Origin: Candidatus Amulumruptor caecigallinarius
Lineage (GTDB): Bacteria; Bacteroidota; Bacteroidia; Bacteroidales; Muribaculaceae
Direction: 5' to 3'
DNA: 49,037 nucleotides
Assembly (NCBI GenBank): GCA_023665575.1
Contig: JAMPDQ010000010.1
Coordinates: forward strand, 1 to 49,037
Shown: one piece after another, positions 24,940-33,989 of the stretch
Position numbering within the stretch: the first letter of the stretch is position 1
Layout of the letters: each line of letters starts with the position of its first letter
Program-made: the position numbers and the translations under genes
Notes under the pieces: model-generated
The model's database searches: none
What the model saw: only the letters and a program-made list of their open reading frames with translations
What the model was told of the DNA's origin: nothing

Positions 24940-25824
24940 TCAGCGATATAATAATATGCCGAAAGTAAAGAGCCAGCATATGATGCATCCATGAATAAAA
25001 TGGTCATGTAGCAGAATTTCTGTGGGGCTGCCGCTGTTATTATGCACCAGGGCAATCTGCAAATAACGAAACATGCCGGCAATTACGAAAATGGAAGTGA
25101 CATATACATATTTACTGCCTATGCGCGTAATGACATCGTCCGACAGTGTATACATGATATAACAAATCACAGTTATTCCAACGAGAAGACCGAGCACAAG
25201 ATTCAGGTATTCCATGTTATAACTCTTGACATTTTTGCGCGTATCGATGCCATCTTCTTCATACATCACAAGGTCGTCTCTTCTTTTGGCAAATGCAAGA
25301 AAAAGAGAGATGAGAAATGTCATCAGCACAATCCATGGAGATAATTCTATTCCGCATGCGATTCCACCGGCAAAAAGCCTCAACACAAAACCTATGGATA
25401 TTACAATCACATCAACAATGGTAATTTGTTTCAATTTGAAACAATAAAGTATGTTTAGTATGAAATAAAATAATATTATGGCAGTTACTTCCGGAGCATT
25501 ATTGGTGAGAAAAGCAGAAATTGACAATGAGGCCGCGGCAAACGCCATGGTAATAGCAATTGCTGCCGGCACGGATATCTCGCCTGAAGCTATCGGGCGT
25601 TTGCATTTGCGCGGGTGCCGGCGATCAGACTCTGCATCGCGAATGTCATTGATGCAATATATGGAACTTGCAATCAGACAGAATGCAATAAAGGCCGGAA
25701 TCCCTTCTCTCCAACATGCAACATTAAAAAGTTGGCCTCCGAACACAATTGGTAGAAACACGAAGATGTTTTTTACCCATTGCTTCACTCTTATCAATCT
25801 GATTACATCGCGCATCATATACAA
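24940..25824 (-). CDS. UbiA-family prenyltransferase, DPPR-synthase-like
   Basis: A 294-residue polytopic membrane enzyme with about eight to nine helices. The first Mg-diphosphate motif is N59-D-I-R-D63-AESD67, and a second, degenerate motif lies in DVIVISIGFVLRLFAGG. WVKNIFVFLPIVFGG near the start is typical of decaprenyl-phosphate phosphoribosyltransferases (DPPR synthase), which move phosphoribose from PRPP to a polyprenyl phosphate. In Bacteroidetes the downstream product is not well defined. A different UbiA activity cannot be excluded. Confidence 0.85.
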   Translation of the reverse strand: MYMMRDVIRLIRVKQWVKNIFVFLPIVFGGQLFNVACWREGIPAFIAFCLIASSIYCINDIRDAESDRRHPRKCKRPIASGEISVPAAIAITMAFAAASLSISAFLTNNAPEVTAIILFYFILNILYCFKLKQITIVDVIVISIGFVLRLFAGGIACGIELSPWIVLMTFLISLFLAFAKRRDDLVMYEEDGIDTRKNVKSYNMEYLNLVLGLLVGITVICYIMYTLSDDVITRIGSKYVYVTSIFVIAGMFRYLQIALVHNNSGSPTEILLHDHFIHGCIICWLFTFGILLYR

Positions 25825-25928
25825 TTGTTCATAGACAACTCATCTTTTCAGGTATCTGAGTTGCAAAAAGTCGAAAAGCAATAAGAAATTTATTAACCGA
25901 TTTGCACATTCTGCCTAATATCAAATGA

Positions 25929-26882
25929 TTATTGCAACTTGATATCCTTAATATCAATAAGCTTGTGAATTATTGCAAAAATCGTCAGGCCCGCGGGTGA
26001 GTGTATCTGAAGTTTTGCCGCGATATTACGCCGATATGTCGTTACTGTGTGAATAGAGAGACACATGGCATCTGCTATCTCTTTGTTGGAGAGCCCGCGT
26101 GCAACATGGCGTATTATCTCCTTCTCTCTTTCGCTGACAGAGTGTATAAGCCCGTCGGCGGTAGTTTCGGAATCCTCTTTATTGTTATTATTGAACTGAA
26201 TTTCATCGAGACTCTCCTCATATCTGATTACAGCCGGCACAAACAAATCATTCTCAACCTTGCAGTGTGTCACAAGATCTTTCTGACAGCTGATGATGTC
26301 ATAAAGCACCGAATTCAGCATATAGTTGTCGCGCTGTTGATAATGGCGAATCACAATGTCTTTCAATTCATTGAGTTTGTCGCCCAGATCATCGTGATCG
26401 GCCGAATAATCAGAAATATCAAAATCATCGCTCTTTTTCCCTTCAAGGAGATTGTCTACATATTTGAACACAATATCATTCTCATATTCCATATGTCGGC
26501 GCACCTCCTCCATATAATCATCAAAATATTTCAAGATGAGAAATTGCACATCATTTGTGCCGGTGCAGTTTATTGCCTCTATCAGTTTCTTGCGGATGGA
26601 GGGAAGATTGAAATCGAGAAAATAGGCGTGCGCATTGCGAAGATAATCAACAAGTGAGCGCAGCGACACCTTATATTTTCTGTATCGGTTGTTTCCAATC
26701 ATATTAGCAACGGCAAGAAATGTTTGTTCATCAACATTGTTTGACGCACAAACCTCTGATACTGTTTCGTCTCCGAATCCGAACGGAATTGAAAACCTGC
26801 TTATCACAAACAGTAGGAGGTCATTGTCATCTATTATGTCACGCAGCCTGTCGCTGGCCAAATACTCACTTTTAGTATCCAC
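25929..26882 (-). CDS. LuxR-type regulator with YtfE-like di-iron domain
   Basis: A 317-residue protein in three parts. Residues 11-62 resemble the DUF542/ScdA N-terminal domain, but the usual Cys-Cys of that domain is replaced (ISRFSIPFGFGDETVSEV). Residues 80-225 form a hemerythrin-like four-helix bundle with H85, H130, E134, H163, H206 and E210. E. coli YtfE/RIC, as I recall it, uses H84, H129, E133, H160, H204 and E208, so all six ligands are present at nearly the same spacing. Residues 247-317 are a LuxR-type helix-turn-helix (VSEREKEIIRHVARGLSNKE, SIHTVTTYRRNIAAKL). It is probably a transcription factor sensing iron, oxygen or NO through the di-iron site. It is divergent from the porin operon. 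Confidence 0.9.
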   Translation of the reverse strand: MDTKSEYLASDRLRDIIDDNDLLLFVISRFSIPFGFGDETVSEVCASNNVDEQTFLAVANMIGNNRYRKYKVSLRSLVDYLRNAHAYFLDFNLPSIRKKLIEAINCTGTNDVQFLILKYFDDYMEEVRRHMEYENDIVFKYVDNLLEGKKSDDFDISDYSADHDDLGDKLNELKDIVIRHYQQRDNYMLNSVLYDIISCQKDLVTHCKVENDLFVPAVIRYEESLDEIQFNNNNKEDSETTADGLIHSVSEREKEIIRHVARGLSNKEIADAMCLSIHTVTTYRRNIAAKLQIHSPAGLTIFAIIHKLIDIKDIKLQ

Positions 26883-26922
26883 AATAATAGGTATGTTTTT
26901 AGAATTATCAGCAATTTTAACG

Positions 26923-26951
26923 CAAATTTAGTTATTTTTTTTACTACGCAA
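26923..26951 (-). promoter_or_regulatory. Promoter of the di-iron LuxR regulator
   Basis: On the minus strand TTG (26949-26951), 18 nt, then TAAATTTG (26923-26930), an exact -7 match. The leader to the start codon is about 35 nt. The sequence around the start (GCAATTTTAACGCAAAT on the plus strand) resembles the palindrome at the porin promoter. Confidence 0.75.
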
Positions 26952-27021
26952 TACCTCATAAATAAGATTTCTATGGGAGTGCCGGAGGAAGTGAATCAAA
27001 TAAAATATCTGAAAAGTGGGG

Positions 27022-27071
27022 TTGTGTCGCAGTCGTGGCGGGCATAATTTTGTGATGCGAAAAAATTCGCA
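27022..27071 (+). promoter_or_regulatory. Porin operon promoter with palindromic site
   Basis: TTG (27022-27024), 20 nt, then TAATTTTG (27045-27052), an exact -7 match. A 16-bp palindrome, TGCGAA-AAAA-TTCGCA (27056-27071), covers the expected start of transcription near 27059. A bound regulator there would block initiation. Confidence 0.8.
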
Positions 27072-27105
27072 AATACATATTGCTAAACAACAATAACTAC
27101 TATAT

Positions 27106-28413
27106 ATGAATATAAGGACTTCAATTCTGATGGCATCCGCTGCGTTGATGCTGCCTGTTGCTTCACTGGCCAACAACAGTGCTTCAGGTGATTCCACTTC
27201 CACGAGCACATATAAGAAATTCATCAACAGACTTTCTGTGGGAGGTTATGGCGAAGTTGCCGTGTCAAGAAATTTCCACAGCAATTCCTATCTGCGTTAT
27301 ATCCGGCCTGAACAATATAAGGATCAGTCTTACGGCACGTTCGACATACCTCACGTTGTAATAAACCTGGGATATGATTTTGGCCATGGCTGGACTATGG
27401 GCACCGAGATTGAGTTCGAGCATGGCGGCACAGAATCTGCCGTTGAATTTGAAAACGAAGAGGGCGGTGAATACGAGCAGGAAGTGGAGCGTGGCGGTGA
27501 AGTGGCTCTTGAGCAATTCTGGCTACAGAAGTCTTTTATGCCCCAACTCAATCTGCGTGCCGGCATGATTGTGGTGCCTGTGGGTGAAACCAACGCCTAT
27601 CATCTCCCTACAGAATTTTTTGGCGTTTATCGTCCCGAGGGCGAAAATACAATTATGCCCTGCACATGGCATGAAATAGGTCTCAGTATTTGGGGACGCG
27701 CAGGAGCCTGGCGTTATGAGGCAATGTTCCTTCCGGGCCTCGACAGCGAACGTTTCGGAAATCAGGGCTGGATTCATGATGGTTCCGCCTCTCCTTACGA
27801 GTTCAAGCTCGCGAATGTATATGCCGGAGCTTTTCGTGTCGACAATTTCTCAGTGCCCGGCCTTCGTCTCTCTCTGTCGGGATATGTCGGCAATAGCTTC
27901 AAAAACACTATGGCGCCTACCGACAATCCGAAAAACGACGGTGTGCACGGCACTGTGCTGATAGGCTCTTTCGGATTTCAATATAAAGGTTATAACTTCC
28001 TTGCCCGTGGACATTTTGACTATGGTCATCTCACAGACTCGCATCATATCACCACCTTTAATATGTCTATGTCAAGCAAATCTCCTTCCAAGCGTCAGAA
28101 AGTCGCTTCCGATGCGCTGGCCACAGGGGTTGAGGTGGGCTATAACTTCTTCGGACTCAGCCAGGACCTTACTGCAAAAAATCAGAAGCTATATCTTTTT
28201 GGAAGATATGACTATTACGATTCTATGTATAAAATGGAGAAAGACACCCGCGATGGTTGGTGTCAGCGGTCACGCTATGCCGTCGGCCTGAATTATTTTC
28301 CAATCAAGGAGATTGTGGTGAAGGCTGAATATTCAATAGGTGTGCTCCATAAGCCTTATAACAACGAGCCCGCCATCTCTTTCGGCATCGCATACGCCGG
28401 ATGGTTTCTCTAA
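27106..28413 (+). CDS. Outer-membrane porin (phosphate-porin-like barrel)
   Basis: A 435-residue protein with signal peptide ending near SLA (residue 22) and then a long run of beta strands with aromatic girdle residues. It closes with the strand ISFGIAYAGWFL, ending in Leu. Segments such as VGGYGEVAVSR, GTEIEFEHGGTE and LRAGMIVVPVGETNAYHLPT resemble the porin O/P-like family. The insertion at about residues 108-130 is very acidic (ENEEGGEYEQEVERGGEV), which could favour cations at the pore; that is inference. It is the first gene of an operon-like series, with 54 nt to the imelysin gene. Confidence 0.8.
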   Translation: MNIRTSILMASAALMLPVASLANNSASGDSTSTSTYKKFINRLSVGGYGEVAVSRNFHSNSYLRYIRPEQYKDQSYGTFDIPHVVINLGYDFGHGWTMGTEIEFEHGGTESAVEFENEEGGEYEQEVERGGEVALEQFWLQKSFMPQLNLRAGMIVVPVGETNAYHLPTEFFGVYRPEGENTIMPCTWHEIGLSIWGRAGAWRYEAMFLPGLDSERFGNQGWIHDGSASPYEFKLANVYAGAFRVDNFSVPGLRLSLSGYVGNSFKNTMAPTDNPKNDGVHGTVLIGSFGFQYKGYNFLARGHFDYGHLTDSHHITTFNMSMSSKSPSKRQKVASDALATGVEVGYNFFGLSQDLTAKNQKLYLFGRYDYYDSMYKMEKDTRDGWCQRSRYAVGLNYFPIKEIVVKAEYSIGVLHKPYNNEPAISFGIAYAGWFL

Positions 28414-28467
28414 TGCGGTATAAGATTTCTTACAAAAGCGGATAAAAAAACAATTAAATATATTAAA

Positions 28468-29628
28468 ATGAAAAAGACATCAATTTATTTTCTCTCTGCT
28501 CTGACCCTCGGCTTGGGATTTACTTCCTGCTCATCAAGCGATGATGGCGGACCGGACGAAACTCTTACAGCAAAAGAGCAGATGCTTAAAGATGCAGCAA
28601 GCGATTATATCAATCTCACCGTGCTTCCTACATATAAGGGAATGGCAGATGCAGCAATCAGCCTTTATGATTATTGCGAAGTGATACAGAATAATCATGC
28701 TAACGGCACATTGACCACTGCTGATATCAAGAATGCTGCAGATGCCTGGAAGGCTTCCCGAAAATATTGGGAGCTTTCTGAAGCATTCCTCTTCGGCCCC
28801 GCAGCCGACCATTACATCGACCCTCATATCGACTCCTGGCCTCTTGACAAGGATGCAATGGATCGCATGCTCGCTGACATCAGAGCCGGAAAGGAATATT
28901 CTCTCGACAATAATTTCGGATATGGCCTCCTCGGTTTCCACTCTATTGAATACATGCTTTTTGAGCTTACCCCTGACGGAAATGCAAGCAATTATCACTC
29001 GCTCAATTACACTCCCGAGGAGCTAACATATCTGCTTCTCGTTGCCGAAGACCTCCGCAATCAATGCGTATGCCTCGAGGCTTGCTGGGCCGGCACTGAA
29101 AATGTGTCTGAAAAGAAGCAGCGTATTCTTGAGGAAAGCGAGCTTGACCTTGGAAAAAACCACGGCTACATGATGATTAATGCCGGAAAAGGCGGATCAA
29201 TCTATAAAACATATCAGGAGGTTGCCGAAGAAATAATCCAGGGTTGCATTGATATCGCCGACGAAGTGGGAAACACTAAAATCGGGCGCCCCTGCACCGG
29301 ATCTTCTCTTGAAGACAGAAATTATATCGAATCTCCATATAGTCTTAACTCAATCGAAGATTTCATCGACAATATCAAGTCAATTCAGAATTCATATTGC
29401 GGTGTCGCCGGTGCGCATGCTTCAATCTCTGATTATGTAAAATCCGTAAATCCCGATCTTGACGCAAAGCTCAAAAATCAAATTAACCAAGCCATCACAG
29501 CTATCGGCGCAATTCGTGAACCTTTTGCAAAAAATGCAAATTCAGCAGAGGCTCGCAATGCGGTGAAAGTTGTTGGCACTGATCTGGTGGAGGTGCTCAA
29601 TGAGGTTTACACTTCGCTTTCAAGATAA
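28468..29628 (+). CDS. Imelysin family lipoprotein (M75-like)
   Basis: A 386-residue lipoprotein with lipobox FTSC (about Cys21) followed by a Ser/Asp-rich surface linker. The family motif GxHxxE is present as G156-F-H158-S-I-E161, within the two-repeat helical fold of imelysin/IrpA/EfeO proteins. These act in iron uptake, with the GxHxxE residues thought to bind metal; no peptidase activity is established. Its place between a porin and a haem oxidoreductase gives it a likely iron or haem role in the envelope. The gap to the next gene is 60 nt. Confidence 0.93.
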   Translation: MKKTSIYFLSALTLGLGFTSCSSSDDGGPDETLTAKEQMLKDAASDYINLTVLPTYKGMADAAISLYDYCEVIQNNHANGTLTTADIKNAADAWKASRKYWELSEAFLFGPAADHYIDPHIDSWPLDKDAMDRMLADIRAGKEYSLDNNFGYGLLGFHSIEYMLFELTPDGNASNYHSLNYTPEELTYLLLVAEDLRNQCVCLEACWAGTENVSEKKQRILEESELDLGKNHGYMMINAGKGGSIYKTYQEVAEEIIQGCIDIADEVGNTKIGRPCTGSSLEDRNYIESPYSLNSIEDFIDNIKSIQNSYCGVAGAHASISDYVKSVNPDLDAKLKNQINQAITAIGAIREPFAKNANSAEARNAVKVVGTDLVEVLNEVYTSLSR

Positions 29629-29688
29629 TTAAAGGATTTCAAACCATTACGAAATTGATAATTTGGTTGAAACAATGAATAATTGATT

Positions 29689-31338
29689 ATGAGAAGAAAG
29701 TCTTATAGTTTAGTTATGTCAATGGTAATCGTCGCGAGCATGGTATCATGCTCCGACGATACTATTACTGACGGACCCGGAGGTGGCACTTCTAACAATG
29801 ATATGCCGGAATGGTATTATGCCGGTGGCGAACTTGGCACATCATATCTTGCTACTGCCAACGCTCTTGAACAGCCCACGCCGGCTGTGGAACAGGCAGG
29901 GCTTTATCAGCAGTTCAAGAACGGCGAGGCTCTCTTTGAGAAGCCCTTTATGTCGAATGCCTCAGGTGTGCGCTCAGGTCTCGGCCCGGCCTACATCCGC
30001 ACCTCGTGCATTCATTGTCATCCCGGATATGGCCACGGCAAGCGTGTTGAAGCCGGTGCGTTCAAAACTGATGAAATCGGCAATGGCTGTTTGCTTGTTG
30101 TTTATAATCCCAACACAGATGCCTATGTTTCATGGCTTGCCGGCATGCCGCAGTCGCATGCCATAGCTCCTTTCAGCGCTCCTGTAGACGAAAGTCAGAT
30201 ACGCGTAAGCTGGCTTAATGAAACTGACGACTGGAACAACACCTTCCCCGATGGCGAAACTTACGAACTCATCTATCCGGAAGTCACTATGCCGGAATCT
30301 GCAGTTTACGCAGTGCGTCAGGGATATGTGATTCCCGAACCCTATGTTGTGAAGCTGGAAAGCACCATCGGCATTTACGGCACCGGCCTGCTTGACGCTA
30401 TTGATGACGCCGACTTGCTCGCGCAATATCGCAAGGAGGAGGCAGACGGTTTCCTTCCCAACGGGCTTAACAATGCCTTTTTTACCGGTGGTGAATGGGG
30501 CAGCATGTATGCAAATTCGCTACAGGGTGATGGCACAAAATATCCGCGCCGCTTCACATATGCGCTTTCCCGCGGTCCGCTTCAGGATGCAGCCGGAGCC
30601 AACGCTATCTGGAACATCACAAATGTGACAAGAAGCGACCGCCGTTATCATTATATGGATGCTGCGGGCACATGGGCAAAATATTCTGCCAAGGATCCTG
30701 CAGTGCAGGCCGGATTTGATGCTTATCTCAACAAAATCGATCCCCGCAAAACGCATCCCGAATGGTGGACCGGCGATATCGAGCAGAGAATCCTTGCATA
30801 TCTTAATTCCAAGAACCTCCCGGCTGAAATGAGTGATGATGAATACACGGACTTGATGATATGGCATCGCGGTCTTGCTGTGCCGGCTGTCCGCGGAGTC
30901 AACGACCCGGATGTAAAGCGCGGCAAAGAACTCTTTGAGGAAATCGGTTGCTCCTATTGCCATCGCCCGTCGTGGACCACCGGCGCGGATGTGATTCGAG
31001 ACCCGGCCAAGTTCTTTAAGGGAAATGAATTGCCAAGATATCCATATCAGAAAATCTGGCCTTACACCGACATGGTGCAGCATAAACTTCACATGACTAA
31101 TGATATCCGTACCGGATGGTGTCGCACCACTCCTCTGTGGGGACGCGGATTGCATCAGCGCGTCACAGGAGCCACAACTGCCGACCGCCTTCATGACTGT
31201 CGTGCAAGAACAGCTCTTGAAGCAATCATGTGGCATGGTGTGTCCTCACAAAGCGATGCGCGTAAATCAGTGGAGGCTTTCAGAAATCTGAAGAAAGCTG
31301 ATCGTGATGCAATCGTTAAATTTGTGGATGCTATTTGA
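29689..31338 (+). CDS. Di-haem c-type oxidoreductase (DUF1111, MauG-like)
   Basis: A 549-residue lipoprotein (lipobox MVSC) with two c-type haem motifs, C107-I-H-C110-H111 and C421-S-Y-C424-H425. The rest matches the DUF1111 di-haem oxidoreductase family distantly related to MauG and bacterial cytochrome c peroxidases (GLGPAYIRTSCIHCHPG, TPLWGRGL, LHDCRARTALEAIMWHGV). A peroxidase or metal-oxidising role is likely, but the substrate is unknown. Because c-type haem needs covalent attachment, the CcsBA gene 83 nt downstream is its natural partner. I chose ATG at 29689 over an upstream in-frame TTG. Confidence 0.93.
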   Translation: MRRKSYSLVMSMVIVASMVSCSDDTITDGPGGGTSNNDMPEWYYAGGELGTSYLATANALEQPTPAVEQAGLYQQFKNGEALFEKPFMSNASGVRSGLGPAYIRTSCIHCHPGYGHGKRVEAGAFKTDEIGNGCLLVVYNPNTDAYVSWLAGMPQSHAIAPFSAPVDESQIRVSWLNETDDWNNTFPDGETYELIYPEVTMPESAVYAVRQGYVIPEPYVVKLESTIGIYGTGLLDAIDDADLLAQYRKEEADGFLPNGLNNAFFTGGEWGSMYANSLQGDGTKYPRRFTYALSRGPLQDAAGANAIWNITNVTRSDRRYHYMDAAGTWAKYSAKDPAVQAGFDAYLNKIDPRKTHPEWWTGDIEQRILAYLNSKNLPAEMSDDEYTDLMIWHRGLAVPAVRGVNDPDVKRGKELFEEIGCSYCHRPSWTTGADVIRDPAKFFKGNELPRYPYQKIWPYTDMVQHKLHMTNDIRTGWCRTTPLWGRGLHQRVTGATTADRLHDCRARTALEAIMWHGVSSQSDARKSVEAFRNLKKADRDAIVKFVDAI

Positions 31339-31359
31339 TAATTGTAAAAAGCGAGCTTA

Positions 31360-31389
31360 GAGGGACGGGATATTTTTCACCCGTCCCTC
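31360..31389 (+). terminator. Hairpin between the di-haem gene and ccsBA
   Basis: A perfect 10-bp GC-rich stem, GAGGGACGGG/CCCGTCCCTC with a 10-nt loop, lies 21 nt past the di-haem gene stop. No T run follows. It may thin transcription into ccsBA or protect the 3' end of the upstream message. Confidence 0.55.
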
Positions 31390-31421
31390 ATCTGTTACCT
31401 ATATTCTCTATAGAGTCTGTT

Positions 31422-33611
31422 ATGAAATTCATATCTTTTGGCGTGCTTGGTGTCATTACGCTCTGCATGATTGCCGCAACCATTGTGGAAAAATTTTATG
31501 GATCATCTGTTGCATCTCTCATCTATGAATCGCCCATTGTCGTTGTGTGTTGGTGTGTTTCTGCAGTGTTGATGATGATGAGTGTGGTTTGTGAAAGAAA
31601 AACAGTGTCTTTTCCCACACTTATGTTGCATGCCTCTTTTTGTGTAATACTTGCCGGAGCAGCAATTACATGGCTTTCAGGCATAAGGGGGCAAATTCGG
31701 TTGCAAGAGGGAGATACACTTGTTTCTGAGTGTGTTTCAGAAGATTCGGGCAAAATGAGCCTGCCGTTTGATGTGGGTGTTCAAAAGGCCGGTATAGACT
31801 ATTATCCCGGCACACGCACAGCGCGCGATTATAAGTCGGACCTGATAATCCGCGATTCCGGAAAAATATTCCGTGGCACAGTGTCGATGAATAATGTGTT
31901 GACTCATAAAGGATATAGATTTTATCAAACATCTATCGGCCGGGGGTATACTGTTCTTACTGTATATCACGATCCTTATGGTATAGGTGTGTCGTACACC
32001 GGATATATTCTTCTGCTCTTGTCAATGATTGGATTCTTTTTCTCAAAAAAGAGTCGTTTCAGAGGGGTGTTGAAAGCGTTGTGTGCAGTGATTGCCATTT
32101 TTGTAATATCTGACAGCACCCGGGCACAAACTGTGAATACAGAATATTCAATGTCACCTATGGTGTTGCAGAAGCCGCTTGCAAAGACATTCGGCAATCT
32201 GCATGTCTATTGGAACAACCGCGTTTGCCCGCTTCAGACAATGGCACGGGAATTCTGTTTGAGTGTGCATGGCTCCGACCACTTCGGAGATTACACTCCC
32301 GAGCAAGTTCTCACCGGATGGCTTTTCTACTATGATTCATGGAAGAATACGAAATTTATTAAAGTAAAAAACAAGGAAATCAGAGATATATTGGGTATAG
32401 AGGGAAAATATGCCTCAATAAAGGACTTTTATGATGCATCCGGCTATAAACTCGACAATGTGTCGCTTTCGGAAAATTCAGCCGCTGATTTGGCGGAGCT
32501 GAATGAAAAAATAGATTTGTTGGCGCAGGTATGCACGGGAGCCGCGTGGAAGATTTTTCCACAGAAGGAAAACGGCCACTATGTGTGGCACTCATGGGTG
32601 GATAAAAATGTGGGCGAAGCGGAACATTATGACAACATTATGGATTTTGCAATGGAGAATGTGGCTTATGATATTGCGCGTGAAAAATTCATTGCGGCCA
32701 ATGATGAAGTAAAGAATATTATAGAATGGCAGGAAAAATTTCGCGATGAGAAAATCTTGCCGTCTGAAATTGAATTCGGAGCCGAGAAAACCCTGAATTC
32801 TTTGCCTTCGATTCTTCTTATGGCAGTTTTGGCTTTTATTGCCGGGATTGCAGGCTTTGTCATGTTTGTGCGAGGCCGGAAGGAGTCGCAGCTTTTCCGC
32901 GGCAAGGGAATGTTGCGGAAGATAATGTCAGCTGCGCTTCCGGTGGTGGAAATTCTGCTGTTTGCATATCTCACATTTGTGTGTGTGTTGCGCTGGATTG
33001 TAGGAGGACATATCCCTCTCAGCAACGGATATGAGACTATGACGGGCATCGCATGGTTTGCTTTGCTCATGACCATAGCTGTGTCCGGCCGGTTTGCAGT
33101 GTTGAAATCCATGTCGGCAATTGTGAGTGGTCTGGCTCTTTGCGTGGCTGTAATGGGGGAGGGGAATCCTGCGGTCACCAAGCTTGTCCCGGTGCTGGCC
33201 TCTCCGCTGCTATCAGTGCACGTGATGCTCGTGATGACAAGTTATTCTATATTTGCAATAATGGCATTAAATTCCATTGTGGCGCTTGCCTCTGACATGA
33301 CAACGCGAAAAAGATTGGCGGATATCTGCGTGTTATTGCTTTATCCTGCCGAATTTTGTCTAATTGCCGGCATTTTCATTGGAGCAATATGGGCTAACAA
33401 TTCCTGGGGACGCTATTGGGGCTGGGATCCGAAAGAAACATGGGCCTTAATCACAATGATAGTGTATTGTCTGCCTATGCATGCTGCCACGTTCAAAGCA
33501 TTGCAGAGGCCTAAATACATGTGTATTTTCTGCATCATAGCGTTTTTCTTCGTTCTTTTTACATATTTTGGTGTGAACTATCTGCTCACGGGTCTCCACT
33601 CATATGCGTAA
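31422..33611 (+). CDS. ccsBA: Cytochrome c synthase CcsBA (ResB-CcsA fusion)
   Basis: A 729-residue system II haem lyase in one chain. The N-terminal ResB/CcsB part has three early membrane helices. A large periplasmic region (about 235-465) follows, then one more helix and a CcsA half with about eight helices. The haem-handling signature W657-ANNSWGRYWGWD669 is intact, with flanking periplasmic histidines H600 and H687 and a membrane histidine H530 in GGHIPLSNGYE. It exports haem and joins it to CxxCH cysteines, here probably of the preceding di-haem protein. I chose ATG at 31422 because earlier in-frame codons fall in the intergenic hairpin. Confidence 0.92.
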   Translation: MKFISFGVLGVITLCMIAATIVEKFYGSSVASLIYESPIVVVCWCVSAVLMMMSVVCERKTVSFPTLMLHASFCVILAGAAITWLSGIRGQIRLQEGDTLVSECVSEDSGKMSLPFDVGVQKAGIDYYPGTRTARDYKSDLIIRDSGKIFRGTVSMNNVLTHKGYRFYQTSIGRGYTVLTVYHDPYGIGVSYTGYILLLLSMIGFFFSKKSRFRGVLKALCAVIAIFVISDSTRAQTVNTEYSMSPMVLQKPLAKTFGNLHVYWNNRVCPLQTMAREFCLSVHGSDHFGDYTPEQVLTGWLFYYDSWKNTKFIKVKNKEIRDILGIEGKYASIKDFYDASGYKLDNVSLSENSAADLAELNEKIDLLAQVCTGAAWKIFPQKENGHYVWHSWVDKNVGEAEHYDNIMDFAMENVAYDIAREKFIAANDEVKNIIEWQEKFRDEKILPSEIEFGAEKTLNSLPSILLMAVLAFIAGIAGFVMFVRGRKESQLFRGKGMLRKIMSAALPVVEILLFAYLTFVCVLRWIVGGHIPLSNGYETMTGIAWFALLMTIAVSGRFAVLKSMSAIVSGLALCVAVMGEGNPAVTKLVPVLASPLLSVHVMLVMTSYSIFAIMALNSIVALASDMTTRKRLADICVLLLYPAEFCLIAGIFIGAIWANNSWGRYWGWDPKETWALITMIVYCLPMHAATFKALQRPKYMCIFCIIAFFFVLFTYFGVNYLLTGLHSYA

Positions 33612-33989
33612 ATTTAGGCTTCTTTTGTGAGATTCGCATATTCAGCCTCCTTCTCTTTAACCTTCATTCAAGAGGAAACAATAAAAGACGGCACCTGTCC
33701 AGGCACCGTCCTTCATAATCACATAATGTGGCTCTACACACTAATCAATTAAGATTTTGACTTTAATCGTGTAAGATGTAAATTATATATATATTCAAGA
33801 ACTTCGTGATTGTTTGATTATTATGTTGCAAAAATAATCCTGCTTGTCTGTCTTTGCAATACTCATAAATGAGTAAAATCAATTCGCAACCTTCAATGAT
33901 GCGCATTGCCACTTTTGCATATGCGGTGGAAAATGATTATTTTTGAGAAAGTTTTTCACACAACGGACTCTAAAACATTTTACACAATT
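33612..33989. other. Gap with hairpin and family II motif
   Basis: No gene is seen. An imperfect hairpin GACGGCACCTGTCCAGGCACCGTC lies at 33688-33711, about 76 nt after ccsBA, without a T run; it may mark the end of the operon. At 33951-33975 AAGTTTTTCACACAACGGACTCTAAAAC is a degenerate family II outer motif just before the DUF4293 gene. No full-consensus promoter was found. Confidence 0.4.
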
